Position numbers and translations under genes: made by a program. 33,753 nt of DNA from Chloroflexota bacterium. Its GTDB lineage: Bacteria > Chloroflexota > Ktedonobacteria > Ktedonobacterales > JADMIN01. The stretch spans positions 1-33,753 of the forward strand of contig JAKAIY010000023.1 in NCBI GenBank assembly GCA_021814145.1, given 5' to 3'. Below are positions 22,068 to 30,384 of the stretch, one piece after another. The stretch's first letter is position 1. Every line of letters begins with the position of its first letter. Below the pieces are notes generated by a model. That model worked only from the letters and a program-made list of their open reading frames with translations, had not been told where the DNA came from and made no database searches.

Positions 22068-23036
22068 GTGGCGCAGTCCGCGTTAATTCAGTTCCTTGCG
22101 GTGCTCATGACCCTGCTGTGCGCTCCGCTGCTTCGTGGCGTTATCAACCGGCTCAAGGCTATCATTCAATCAAAACATGGCCCCAGTATCTGGCAGCCGT
22201 ACTATGATTACTGGAAGCTGCTGCGCAAGGGGCGCGTCATCTCCGAGCATGCGACGTGGATCTACCGGGCGGCGCCGCCGCTGGTCTTCATGACGCCGCT
22301 TATCGTGGCGTCACTGATCCCCGTGCTCACCGCCTATCCGCTGCCATACGCGTTCATGGGTGACATGCTGGCGGGCGGGTTTATCCTCTCGCTGGGCGGT
22401 TTCTTCACTTCGATCGCCGCGATGGATACTGGCAGCGCCTTTGGTGGCATGGGGAGCAGCCGGGCGCGCGTCGTCTCGCTCTTCGCCGAGCCGGTCGTGT
22501 TGCTCATCCTTTTCACGGTCACGCTGATCGCGCATGTGACGATCCCCTTCATTGTCAATCAGACCCTCACCTCACCAGCGTACCTGTTCAGCCCAGAACA
22601 CTGGCTGCTGGCGGCGGCGCTCTTCCTCGTTATCCTGGCGGAGTCTGGCCGCATTCCACTCGACAACCCTTCAACGTCCTTCGAGCTCTCCATGATTGAG
22701 TCTTCGCGCCTGATCGAATACTCAGGTTCCGACCTGGCGCTGATGGAGTGGGGCGGCGCCATGCGCCTCTTCGTTCTGCTGACCATCCTGCTCAATGTGC
22801 TCAGCACGCCATTTGGCCTTGCCCCAGAGGGCGCGAGTGGAGTGGCCTTGCTAGGGGCGCTGGGGCTGGCGATTGGCTCGTTGCTGGTAAAGATGCTCAT
22901 CATCTGCGTTTTGATCGTGATCATCGAGTCAGCGGTCGCCAAGTGGCGCTTTTTCCGGGTGCCCGAGTTTCTGGGCTTCGCGCTGGGTCTTGCGGGGCTG
23001 GCGCTGCTGGCCAGCTATATTATCCCCCACGGATGA
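22068..23036 (+). CDS. Membrane subunit of Hyf/Ehr-type complex (HyfC/NuoH-like)
   Basis: 322 residues, about 8 TM helices, GTG start with GAGAGG about 10 nt upstream. It is recognisable as the HyfC/HycD/NuoH family by the N-terminal GVINRLKAIIQSKHGPSIWQPYYDYWKLLRKG segment's pattern (R-x-K-A-x-x-Q-x-R/K-x-G-P) and by ESGRIPLDNPSTSFELSMIE. That Glu/Asp-rich loop, E-x-x-R-x-P-x-D-x-P, forms the quinone/proton entry loop in complex I relatives. It anchors the soluble arm to the membrane arm. It is the first gene of the operon behind promoter 21579 and fluoride aptamer D. Confidence 0.92.
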   Translation: MAQSALIQFLAVLMTLLCAPLLRGVINRLKAIIQSKHGPSIWQPYYDYWKLLRKGRVISEHATWIYRAAPPLVFMTPLIVASLIPVLTAYPLPYAFMGDMLAGGFILSLGGFFTSIAAMDTGSAFGGMGSSRARVVSLFAEPVVLLILFTVTLIAHVTIPFIVNQTLTSPAYLFSPEHWLLAAALFLVILAESGRIPLDNPSTSFELSMIESSRLIEYSGSDLALMEWGGAMRLFVLLTILLNVLSTPFGLAPEGASGVALLGALGLAIGSLLVKMLIICVLIVIIESAVAKWRFFRVPEFLGFALGLAGLALLASYIIPHG

Positions 23037-23117
23037 CGCCCGCGCCGCTCGCGCGACCTCATCGCGCGGAGCGCTGGCGAGCCATAACCCGGATACGTTT
23101 AGTGGAGAACTTGTTTG

Positions 23118-23822
23118 GTGACACTCACAATGAGCGACGTGAGCGCAATCAGCGCCGCGTTTGGTATGGGCGGCGCGCTCAATACGGTTCTGGGCCTGCT
23201 CGCGGGGGCGCTGCTGCTCAGCGGATTCGCGGTGGCCAGCTCGCGGTGGCTACGCGACTATGTGTGGGCATACCGAGCCCAGTCGGTGACGCTCACGGCG
23301 GTGGTGATCGCGGTCGGCATTGGCGCTGGCCGCTGGGAGCTGATGATAGTAGCCGCGCTGACGGTTCTTGTCAAAGTTTTCATTATTCCTGCCCAACTGC
23401 GCCGGGTAATTGTGCATCTGCCCAGCCAGCGCGAGTCTCGCCCGCTGCTCAACACATCGCTCTCGCTGGTGGTGGCGCTGTTACTCACGCTGCTGTCTTT
23501 CTTCTCCGCCCCGACCGTCATCGCGCCAGGCGCGTTTTTCAACCAGCCGCCGCTGGCGATTTCGCTGGCGCTGGTGTTGATTGGCCTGTTCATCCTGAGT
23601 GTTCGCCGGCATGTGGTGGCGCAGGTCGTGGGGCTCCTGACCATTGAGAACGGGTTGTTTTCGGGCGCGCTGGCTATCGCTTTCGGTATGCCGTTGCTAG
23701 TCGAGTTCGGCATCCTCTTCGACGTGCTGGTCGCGGTAATTGTCCTGACGCTGCTGGTGACGCTCCTGCACCGCACGCTGACGAGCGCCGAGACGACTGA
23801 TCTACGCCGGCTGCGAGGATAG
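23118..23822 (+). CDS. Membrane subunit of Hyf/Ehr-type complex (HyfE-like)
   Basis: About 234 residues and 6-7 TM helices. The first half is HyfE-specific and the second half NuoK-like, with a conserved glutamate in VVGLLTIENGLFSGALAIAFG. Possible starts are TTG 23115, GTG 23118 and ATG 23130. GGAG at 23104-23107 favours GTG (10 nt) or TTG (7 nt); GTG is chosen. It follows the HyfC-like gene by 81 nt. It contributes one ion-translocation path in the membrane arm by family analogy. Confidence 0.88.
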   Translation: MTLTMSDVSAISAAFGMGGALNTVLGLLAGALLLSGFAVASSRWLRDYVWAYRAQSVTLTAVVIAVGIGAGRWELMIVAALTVLVKVFIIPAQLRRVIVHLPSQRESRPLLNTSLSLVVALLLTLLSFFSAPTVIAPGAFFNQPPLAISLALVLIGLFILSVRRHVVAQVVGLLTIENGLFSGALAIAFGMPLLVEFGILFDVLVAVIVLTLLVTLLHRTLTSAETTDLRRLRG

Positions 23823-23911
23823 GCCAACAGGGGAAGCGGGCGCTGTCATACCCGACAGCCAGGATTCATGAAAACGATGCGATTGCTGAAGTCATCGAGG
23901 AACACGACGCA

Positions 23912-25387
23912 ATGCTGACGATTATTCTGCTCGCGCCGCTGATTGCCGCGTCAGTCGCATGGCTGGCTCCAAGTCGCTGGGTGGCGGAGCTGGCGACGCT
24001 GGCGGGCGCGCTGGTCGCGCTGGTCGCGAGCGTCATTGCCGTAATGGCGATCACCGCGCATGGCCATACCAGCGAGCTGGGCGACTGGCTCTACGCCGAC
24101 GCTCTCAGCGGTCTGAGCGCGCTGCTGACCTCGTTCGTCGCCGTCGTCGCGGCGCTCTATTCCATCGGCTATTTGCGCGTTGACATGCGCGAGCAGCGCC
24201 CCTGGCGTGGCGGCGGGCTGAAACTGGTCCGGCGCTATTACGGCCTCTTCAACCTCTTTGTCTTGAGCATGCTGGCCGTTCCGCTTTCTAACAGTCTCGG
24301 CGTGCTGTGGATCGCCATTGAGGCGACGACACTCTCGTCCGTGTTCCTTGTCGCTTTCTATGGCAGCGCCGAATCACTCGAAGCCGCCTGGAAATATGTC
24401 ATCGTCGGCTCGGTAGGCATCGCGCTCGCGCTTTTCGGCACAGTCCTGACCTACTACGCGGGCATTCACGTCCTGGGCGCGGGGTTCAACCTGAACTGGT
24501 CGGAGCTGGCTCCGGTCGCTAGCCGGCTCAACCCTGATGTGATGCGGCTGGCGTTCCTGTTCATCACGGTGGGGTATGGCGCCAAGACCGGTCTTGCGCC
24601 AATGCATACCTGGCTGCCGGACGCCCACAGTGAGGCGCCCAGCCCGATCAGCGCGTTGCTCTCTGGCGTGCTGCTCAGCGCCGCGCTCTACGCCATCCTG
24701 CGTTACTTCGCTCTCGCTACTCCTTCCCTTGGGCGCGCCTACACGGCGACACTGCTGCTCGGGTTTGGGCTGCTCTCGCTTTTAGCGGCGGCGCTCCTGA
24801 TGCTGCGCCAGCGGGACTACAAGCGGCTACTGGCCTATTCCAGCATTGAGCATATGGGCCTGATCGCGATGGGGGTCGCGTTCGGCGGAGCGCTGGGCGT
24901 CTATGGCGCGCTCTATCAGCTGGTCAACCACGCTATCACCAAGACGCTGCTCTTCTTTGCCAGTGGCCAGCTTTTGCTCAAATTTGAGACCAAGCGGATC
25001 AACGGTGTCTCAGGGGTGATGCGCCTGATGCCGGTGACAGGCCCGTTGCTGGTCATCGCGGGTCTCGCGATCACTGGCGCGCCACCATTTGGGATCTTCG
25101 CCAGTGAGATGACGATTCTGGGCGCGGGCTTCCAATCGGGCCAGGTCGTCGCGGCCCTGGTGACGCTCGGACTCATCGCGACGATCTTTATCGCGTTTCT
25201 CAGCCATTGGAACGTGATGCTCTTTGGTCCGCCTACGCCTGGGGCGAAACGCGGTGAGGTCAGTGTCGTCAGCCTCGCCGCGATGGTAATCACGGTGACG
25301 CTGGTGATCGCGCTAGGCCTGGCGACACCCGCGCCGCTAAGCGCGTTGCTTCATCAGGCGGCCGCTGTGCTGGGAGGAACACAATGA
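23912..25387 (+). CDS. Antiporter-like subunit of Hyf/Ehr-type complex (HyfF/NuoN-L-like)
   Basis: 491 residues, about 14 TM helices, from ATG with GAGGAA upstream. The proton-conducting transporter core is visible: LWIAIEATTLSSVFLVAFYGS (TM5 Glu), GYGAKTGLAPMHTWLPDAHSEAPSPISALLSG (TM7 Lys and the HTWLPDAH motif) and LLAYSSIEHMGLI (the RLLAYSSIEH motif). These are the residues of a working pump channel. Its last codons overlap the next gene by 4 nt (ATGA). Confidence 0.93.
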   Translation: MLTIILLAPLIAASVAWLAPSRWVAELATLAGALVALVASVIAVMAITAHGHTSELGDWLYADALSGLSALLTSFVAVVAALYSIGYLRVDMREQRPWRGGGLKLVRRYYGLFNLFVLSMLAVPLSNSLGVLWIAIEATTLSSVFLVAFYGSAESLEAAWKYVIVGSVGIALALFGTVLTYYAGIHVLGAGFNLNWSELAPVASRLNPDVMRLAFLFITVGYGAKTGLAPMHTWLPDAHSEAPSPISALLSGVLLSAALYAILRYFALATPSLGRAYTATLLLGFGLLSLLAAALLMLRQRDYKRLLAYSSIEHMGLIAMGVAFGGALGVYGALYQLVNHAITKTLLFFASGQLLLKFETKRINGVSGVMRLMPVTGPLLVIAGLAITGAPPFGIFASEMTILGAGFQSGQVVAALVTLGLIATIFIAFLSHWNVMLFGPPTPGAKRGEVSVVSLAAMVITVTLVIALGLATPAPLSALLHQAAAVLGGTQ

Positions 25388-27084
25388 CGTCGGAAGCGTC
25401 TGAGCTGAGGCGCGCGGGCTTCGCGCCTGACGGAAAGTACAGAAATGGCGCCGCGACGGTGACCGGGCAGTGGCAGCGGCTCGCGGAAGAGCGCTCGCTC
25501 GCGGGCGCGCTCGCGATGCGGGCGGATACCGCGCCAGTCACTATCCAGGCGCGCGTGAGCGATCTCGCGGATCTGGCGTTGACCCTGATCCGCGAGCAAG
25601 GGGCGCATTTCACCGATCTCTTTGTCGAGCCCGCCGAGACTGGCGATGGAATGACCATACGGGCGCTGCTGGCGGTTCCCCAGGCGCGCGCCTGGCGCTG
25701 GCTCTTCCTGACGGCGCCGCTTGCCAGCGGGCGTCTCGCGTATACCGCGCTAACCCCTGCGCTGCCGGTCGCTGGCTGGTATGAGCGTGAGCTCTGGGAT
25801 GAGGCTGGCGTCCTACCGGAGGGCCATCCCGCGCTCCAACGCCTGCGCCTGCCTTCAGCGTGGCCAGCTGGCCAGAGCCCCTGGCGTGCGCCTGGCGCCA
25901 GCCCGGAAACGGCGCGCGAGGCGCGCGTAACCGCTCTCGAGGCCGACGATGAGCTGCCCGAGCTGGCCCCCGCTCCTGAGGGGATTGTGGACTATCCGCT
26001 TGGACCCGTTCGCTCGGGTGTCGTCGAGTCGGGCCACTACACCCTGCGGACAGCCGGTGAAGAGATCGTGGATATTCGCCTGAAGCTTTTCTACAAGCAT
26101 CGCGGCGTTGAGCGACGCGCGGAAGGGCTTGCCCCATCGCATCTGCCACTGCTGGCGGAGCGCATCTCCGGCACAAGCGGCTTCGCCCATGCGCTGGCGG
26201 TCTGTGAGGCCATCGAGCGCGCGGCGGGTGTCGCCGTTCCGCCGCGCGCCCAGTATCTGCGGGTGATCTTCGCCGAGCTTGAGCGGCTCTATAACCACCT
26301 GGGCTATCATGCTGACCTCTGCCAGGCGACTGGCCTGGTCGTTGGTCAGGCCCAGCTCGAAATTCTGAAAGAGCGTGTCCTGCGCCTCAACGCGCGCCTG
26401 ACCGGTCACCGCTACCTGTTCGGCGTGTGCGTGCCCGGCGGCGTGGCATATGACCCATCGGAGGAAGCGTTGCGCGCCATTCAGACGCTCGTCGGCTCGA
26501 TGCGCGCCCGCATGCGCCGGCTGGGTCGCATGCTAATGGATTCGCCCTCGCATGTGGACCGTCTGGAAGGCACAGGCGTTCTTCCAGCCGATGAAGCCCT
26601 GGCGATGGGCATGGTAGGCCCCAATGGACGCGCCAGCGGGGTTAACCGTGACCTGCGCCGCGACCATCCCTACGCCGCCTACGATGATCTCGCCTTCGAC
26701 GCGCCGGTAGAGCGCGGAGGTGACGCGCTGGCGCGCGCGCGGGTGCGCCTGACGGAAATAACGCAATCGCTGCATCTGATCGAGCAGGCCATCACCCGCC
26801 TGCCATCGGGGCCCGCGCGCCTGGATTCGACGGATATGGCGCCCATCCTGGCGGAGGGCGCGCTGACTGGCGCGGCGCTCGGCTGGGTGGAATCACCGCG
26901 TGGTGAGGGCACGCACTGGGCGCGCTTCGGCGCGGATGGGCGCGTCGCGCGCTATCGCGCCAGGCCCGCCTCTTTCGCGAACGCCCAGGCGTTCCCGCTC
27001 TGCGTGCCGGGGCGCAATATCCTGACGGATTTTCCGGTCATCGAGCAAAGCTGGGGCCTGTCGTTCGCGGGCGTTGATCGCTGA
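25384..27084 (+). CDS. Hydrogenase-large-subunit-like protein lacking all Ni ligands (Ehr-type, NuoC-NuoD fusion)
   Basis: 566 residues. The N-terminal 170 form a NuoC/HycE-N-like domain (LALTLIREQGAHFTDLFV, AGWYERELWDEAGV), followed by a NuoD/HycE-like large subunit (about 200-566). The Ni-Fe site of group 4 hydrogenases needs R-x-C-G-x-C-G-x-A-H and a C-terminal D-P-C-x-x-C. Here they read RISGTSGFAH (260-269, Cys to Ser262 and Ser265) and SWGLSFAGVDR (556-566, Cys to Ser560 and Gly563). All four ligands are lost, so it cannot be a hydrogenase. It also ends right after DR, without the maturation peptide. This matches 'energy-converting hydrogenase-related' (Ehr) complexes, whose electron donor is unknown. 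Confidence 0.93.
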   Translation: MTSEASELRRAGFAPDGKYRNGAATVTGQWQRLAEERSLAGALAMRADTAPVTIQARVSDLADLALTLIREQGAHFTDLFVEPAETGDGMTIRALLAVPQARAWRWLFLTAPLASGRLAYTALTPALPVAGWYERELWDEAGVLPEGHPALQRLRLPSAWPAGQSPWRAPGASPETAREARVTALEADDELPELAPAPEGIVDYPLGPVRSGVVESGHYTLRTAGEEIVDIRLKLFYKHRGVERRAEGLAPSHLPLLAERISGTSGFAHALAVCEAIERAAGVAVPPRAQYLRVIFAELERLYNHLGYHADLCQATGLVVGQAQLEILKERVLRLNARLTGHRYLFGVCVPGGVAYDPSEEALRAIQTLVGSMRARMRRLGRMLMDSPSHVDRLEGTGVLPADEALAMGMVGPNGRASGVNRDLRRDHPYAAYDDLAFDAPVERGGDALARARVRLTEITQSLHLIEQAITRLPSGPARLDSTDMAPILAEGALTGAALGWVESPRGEGTHWARFGADGRVARYRARPASFANAQAFPLCVPGRNILTDFPVIEQSWGLSFAGVDR

Positions 27085-27119
27085 GCGGACGGCGAGAAAC
27101 GATAACGGAGGAGCGCTCT

Positions 27120-27512
27120 ATGGCCACACGACTGGCCTGGATTCTTGAAGGTGTGCGCACGGGGGTGGTGACAACTCCATATCCCAGGCGCGTGGATGCT
27201 GAGGCGACCGCTGGCGTCAGGTCACATCCGGCGCTCGTGGCGGAGCGCTGTCAGGCCGCAGCGGGCTGCGACGCCTGCGCCCGCGCCTGCCTGCCTGCCG
27301 CCATCACCGTCACGCGGAAGTCCAGCGCGAAGGCGGTGAAGATGACGCTCGATACCGGGCGGTGTATTGGGTGCGCGCTCTGTGTAGCCGCCTGCCCGTA
27401 CGATGCGCTTGTGATGTCGTCCGGTGACGAGCCTGCCACGCGCGCTGAGTCCGCCCTGGCGCTGGACGCCCAGGTAGCGCCGGTCGCTGGCGGGCCTAAA
27501 AGCCATCAATAA
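27120..27512 (+). CDS. Ferredoxin-like 2[4Fe-4S] subunit (HyfH/HycF/NuoI-like)
   Basis: 130 residues, GGAGGAG 7 nt upstream of the ATG. The second cluster motif is canonical: C82-x2-C85-x2-C88-x3-C92-P. The first is unusual, with C44-x5-C50-x2-C53-x3-C57-LP, i.e. the first Cys is three residues further away than in the usual C-x2-C-x2-C-x3-CP. It may still bind a [4Fe-4S] cluster. It passes electrons to the NuoB-like subunit encoded next. Both clusters being essentially preserved, while the Ni site is lost, indicates a redox-active complex rather than decay. Confidence 0.9.
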   Translation: MATRLAWILEGVRTGVVTTPYPRRVDAEATAGVRSHPALVAERCQAAAGCDACARACLPAAITVTRKSSAKAVKMTLDTGRCIGCALCVAACPYDALVMSSGDEPATRAESALALDAQVAPVAGGPKSHQ

Positions 27513-27523
27513 GGAGCGGCGGA

Positions 27524-28144
27524 ATGAACCAGAGCGTACAGCGCGCGAGCCAGCGCCGCGATCTCCCCATCGCGTCAGGTGACGCCGCACTGTCTCACGC
27601 GGAGGAGCGATTCCGGCGGCGTGTGGACCAGCTTTTCGGACGGTCACTTCACATCCGGCATGTGGACGCTGGATCATGCAACGCCTGTGAGTCTGAGATC
27701 AAGCTGCTGACCAGCCCATATTACGATATCCACCGGCTTGGACTCTTCTTTACGCCCTCGCCGCGACACGCCGACCTGCTGCTTGTCACGGGCGCCATCA
27801 CGCGCGCTATGGAAGAGCCGCTGCGCCGGACGTACGACGCGATGCCTGATCCACGGCTGGTGGTGGCGGCGGGCGCGTGCGCGTGTGGCGGCGGCGTATT
27901 CCCGGCCAGCGCATATACGCGCGGCAGCCTGAGCGACATCCTGCCTGTGGATGCGTTTATTCCTGGTTGCCCGCCCACACCGCTGGCGCTGATCCACGGC
28001 CTGCTGGCCGCCATCAATCGGCTGGCTGTCTCCCAGCGGAGCGACTGGCTGGCCGGCCCGCGGGATGCGCGCGCCCCACAGCTTGTAAAGATTCCAGTCG
28101 CGGCTGGAAAAGAGAATACACACGAAGAAGGGGAGAAAGGCTGA
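27524..28144 (+). CDS. NuoB/HyfI-like small subunit
   Basis: 206 residues. The proximal [4Fe-4S] (N2-type) ligands are present: C52-N-A-C55 (GSCNACESEI), a Cys in AGACACGGG (119 or 121) and C149 (IPGCPPTPLALIHGL). The HyfI/HycG-specific CNxCxxE form, rather than the tandem Cys of NuoB, assigns it to the hydrogenase-type branch. The N-terminus has an extra 40 polar residues. It forms the interface between the large subunit and the HyfC-like anchor. A terminal GEKG stop lies 3 nt before the next start, so translation is tightly coupled. Confidence 0.93.
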   Translation: MNQSVQRASQRRDLPIASGDAALSHAEERFRRRVDQLFGRSLHIRHVDAGSCNACESEIKLLTSPYYDIHRLGLFFTPSPRHADLLLVTGAITRAMEEPLRRTYDAMPDPRLVVAAGACACGGGVFPASAYTRGSLSDILPVDAFIPGCPPTPLALIHGLLAAINRLAVSQRSDWLAGPRDARAPQLVKIPVAAGKENTHEEGEKG

Positions 28145-28147
28145 TTC

Positions 28148-30328
28148 ATGGATGCGCTCATCTCAACGTTCACCGCGGCGAGCGTGAGCTCGCCCGCGGC
28201 TGTAGCATACTGGCTGGCGCTCGCGTTCTGCGGGCTTGGCGTGGCGCTTGGCGTTATACTCCCCTGGGCGCGCCTGGCCTATCGCGCCGCCGCGATCTGC
28301 GCGGCGGCGGCGGGAATCGCGGCGGTTATCGCAGGCGTTGGGACGCTCAGTGGCTTTGCCGCGCCCGTCGCGGACATTCCCAGCGCGCTCCCGTTTGGTT
28401 TTTTGCTGATCCGGCTCGATCCGCTGGGCGCCTTCTTCCTGCTCGTCATCGGCATTGTCGTTACGCCGGTAGCCATATTCAGCATTGGCTATTTCACTGA
28501 CACTCACGCTACCCCGGCGCATCGAGGGCATGAGGGCGCTACTCCCGCGCTCGGGCCGTATGGCGCGCTGCTCTGTCTCCTGATCGCCTCGCTCATGCTT
28601 ATTGTGAGCGCGGGCGACGCTGTGCTTTTCCTGATCGCCTGGGAAAGCATGGCCTTCCTGAGCTATCTTGTTGGCGCCTATCACTATACGGATCGCATGG
28701 TGGCAAGCGCCATGTTCCGCATGCTGGCGGTCAGCGAGGCTGGAACAACGGGCGTCATCGCGGCGTTCCTGGCGCTCTACGGCGCCGCTGGCTCTTTCGC
28801 CTTCGCCGACCTCCACGCCGCTGGCCCCACACTGCCAATCGTTGTTCGCAGCGTCATTTTCCTGGTGGTGCTGGTGGGATTTGGCGCCAAGCTCGGCATC
28901 CTGCCATTCCAGTTCTGGCTTGTGGACGCTCATCCGCAAGCCCCGGGGCCGATCAGTGGCCTGCTCTCAGCGATTATCATCGAGCTGGCGCTCTATGGCA
29001 TACTTCGCTTTGATCTTGATTTGCTGGGCGTTGGCCCGGCCTGGTGGGGGCTGGTCGCCGTCATTCTCGGCATGGTGACCGCGCTTGGTGGCGTATTGTA
29101 TAGCCTTGTCCAGAATAACCTGAAGCGGCTGTTGGCCTATTCAAGCGTCGAGCATTCAGGCATTCTTCTGGTTGGCCTGGGCGCTACGCTGACCTTCGCC
29201 AGCCTGCGCCTCACCGCTTTGGCCGCGATCGCCGGCATGGCCACGCTCTACCATGTTCTCAACCACGCTACCTTCAAGGGGCTGTTATTCCTGGGCGCTG
29301 GCGCAGTGGAGCACGCCACTGGCAGCGTCGCTCTCGACCGGCTTGGGGGCCTGGCCCGGCGCCTGCCACTCGTGAGCGGCGCCTTCCTCGTCGGGGCTCT
29401 CGCCATTAGCGCTGTGCCACCGTTCAACGGCTTTGTGAGCGAGTGGATGCTGCTGGAAAGCCTCTTGCAGAGCTTTGCCGTCAATGATTTGCTGGCCAGG
29501 GTAATCCTGACGATATGCGGGGCCGTGCTGGCGCTCGTGGCGGGCCTGGGCGTGACCGCGTTTGTGCGCGCTGTGGGTGTCCCATTCCTTGGGCTGCCGC
29601 GCAGCGTGGAGGCCGAGCGCGCTCATCGCGTTGACTGGACTATGCGTGTGGGAATGGTTTGGCTGGCGCTACTCTGCCTGGCGCTGGGCGTGTCGGCCCC
29701 GCTCGTGCTGGCTGGACTCGATCGCGTCACCACACCGCTGCTGGGTGAGAGTGTGTATGGGCTTGTGGTGCCACCGCTGTTCACCGGCCATCCCGGCCCC
29801 TATGCCCCGCTGGTTGGCCTGGGAGGGGGCCTCTTTGGGGGCCTGATCCCCGGAAACGGGCTGGTTATCATCGCGGCTCCGGCTTTCTCGACGATTGATT
29901 CGCCGACGTACCTCTTTCTGGCTGAGATTGCGCTGCTGGCGCTGATCTGGGTCGCGCGGCGCGCCATTCAGCCGCTCGGCGCCACGCGGCGCGCGCCAGT
30001 CTGGGCTGGGGGCATCTCGCGCTTCACCGCGCGCATGACCTATAGTGGGGTCGCTTTCAGCAATCCGCTGCGCCTGATCTTCAATCCTGTCTACCGCTCA
30101 CGCGCCACGACTGAGCTGATAGAGCCATCGGCCCGCCATCAGCGTGGGCGCATTTCCTATGAGCAGGAGATCCCGAAGCCGTTCGACCGCGAGGTATACG
30201 GCCCATTGCGCCGCGCCGTGGACGCGCTCGCTACACGCGTCAAGGTTATTCAGTCTGGTGACATCAACCAGTACCTGGCCTACATTTTTGGCATTGTGCT
30301 GCTCATTCTTCTCCTGCGTGTGCTGTGA
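28148..30328 (+). CDS. Large antiporter-like subunit (HyfB/NuoL-like)
   Basis: 726 residues, about 16 TM helices. Core motifs: LFLIAWESMAFLSYLVGAYHY (TM5 Glu), GFGAKLGILPFQFWLVDAHPQAPGPISGLLS (TM7 Lys), LAYSSVEHSGIL and NHATFKGLLFLGAG (TM12-region Lys). The C-terminal 100 residues extend beyond the core and end in a final TM helix (YLAYIFGIVLLILLL), in line with HyfB/HycC. Expected to pump ions when the soluble arm turns over. It is the last gene of the seven-subunit set, with 56 nt to the stress-protein gene. Confidence 0.93.
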   Translation: MDALISTFTAASVSSPAAVAYWLALAFCGLGVALGVILPWARLAYRAAAICAAAAGIAAVIAGVGTLSGFAAPVADIPSALPFGFLLIRLDPLGAFFLLVIGIVVTPVAIFSIGYFTDTHATPAHRGHEGATPALGPYGALLCLLIASLMLIVSAGDAVLFLIAWESMAFLSYLVGAYHYTDRMVASAMFRMLAVSEAGTTGVIAAFLALYGAAGSFAFADLHAAGPTLPIVVRSVIFLVVLVGFGAKLGILPFQFWLVDAHPQAPGPISGLLSAIIIELALYGILRFDLDLLGVGPAWWGLVAVILGMVTALGGVLYSLVQNNLKRLLAYSSVEHSGILLVGLGATLTFASLRLTALAAIAGMATLYHVLNHATFKGLLFLGAGAVEHATGSVALDRLGGLARRLPLVSGAFLVGALAISAVPPFNGFVSEWMLLESLLQSFAVNDLLARVILTICGAVLALVAGLGVTAFVRAVGVPFLGLPRSVEAERAHRVDWTMRVGMVWLALLCLALGVSAPLVLAGLDRVTTPLLGESVYGLVVPPLFTGHPGPYAPLVGLGGGLFGGLIPGNGLVIIAAPAFSTIDSPTYLFLAEIALLALIWVARRAIQPLGATRRAPVWAGGISRFTARMTYSGVAFSNPLRLIFNPVYRSRATTELIEPSARHQRGRISYEQEIPKPFDREVYGPLRRAVDALATRVKVIQSGDINQYLAYIFGIVLLILLLRVL

Positions 30329-30384
30329 GAATGTGGACAGAACACGAACGGAAGCGAGAAAAAAGCTGGAAGAGGTGTTTCTGA

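Noticed and set aside
25384-27084. Functional group 4 [NiFe] hydrogenase or formate hydrogenlyase
   Set aside because: All four Ni-binding cysteines are replaced and no formate dehydrogenase or maturation gene is in the window.
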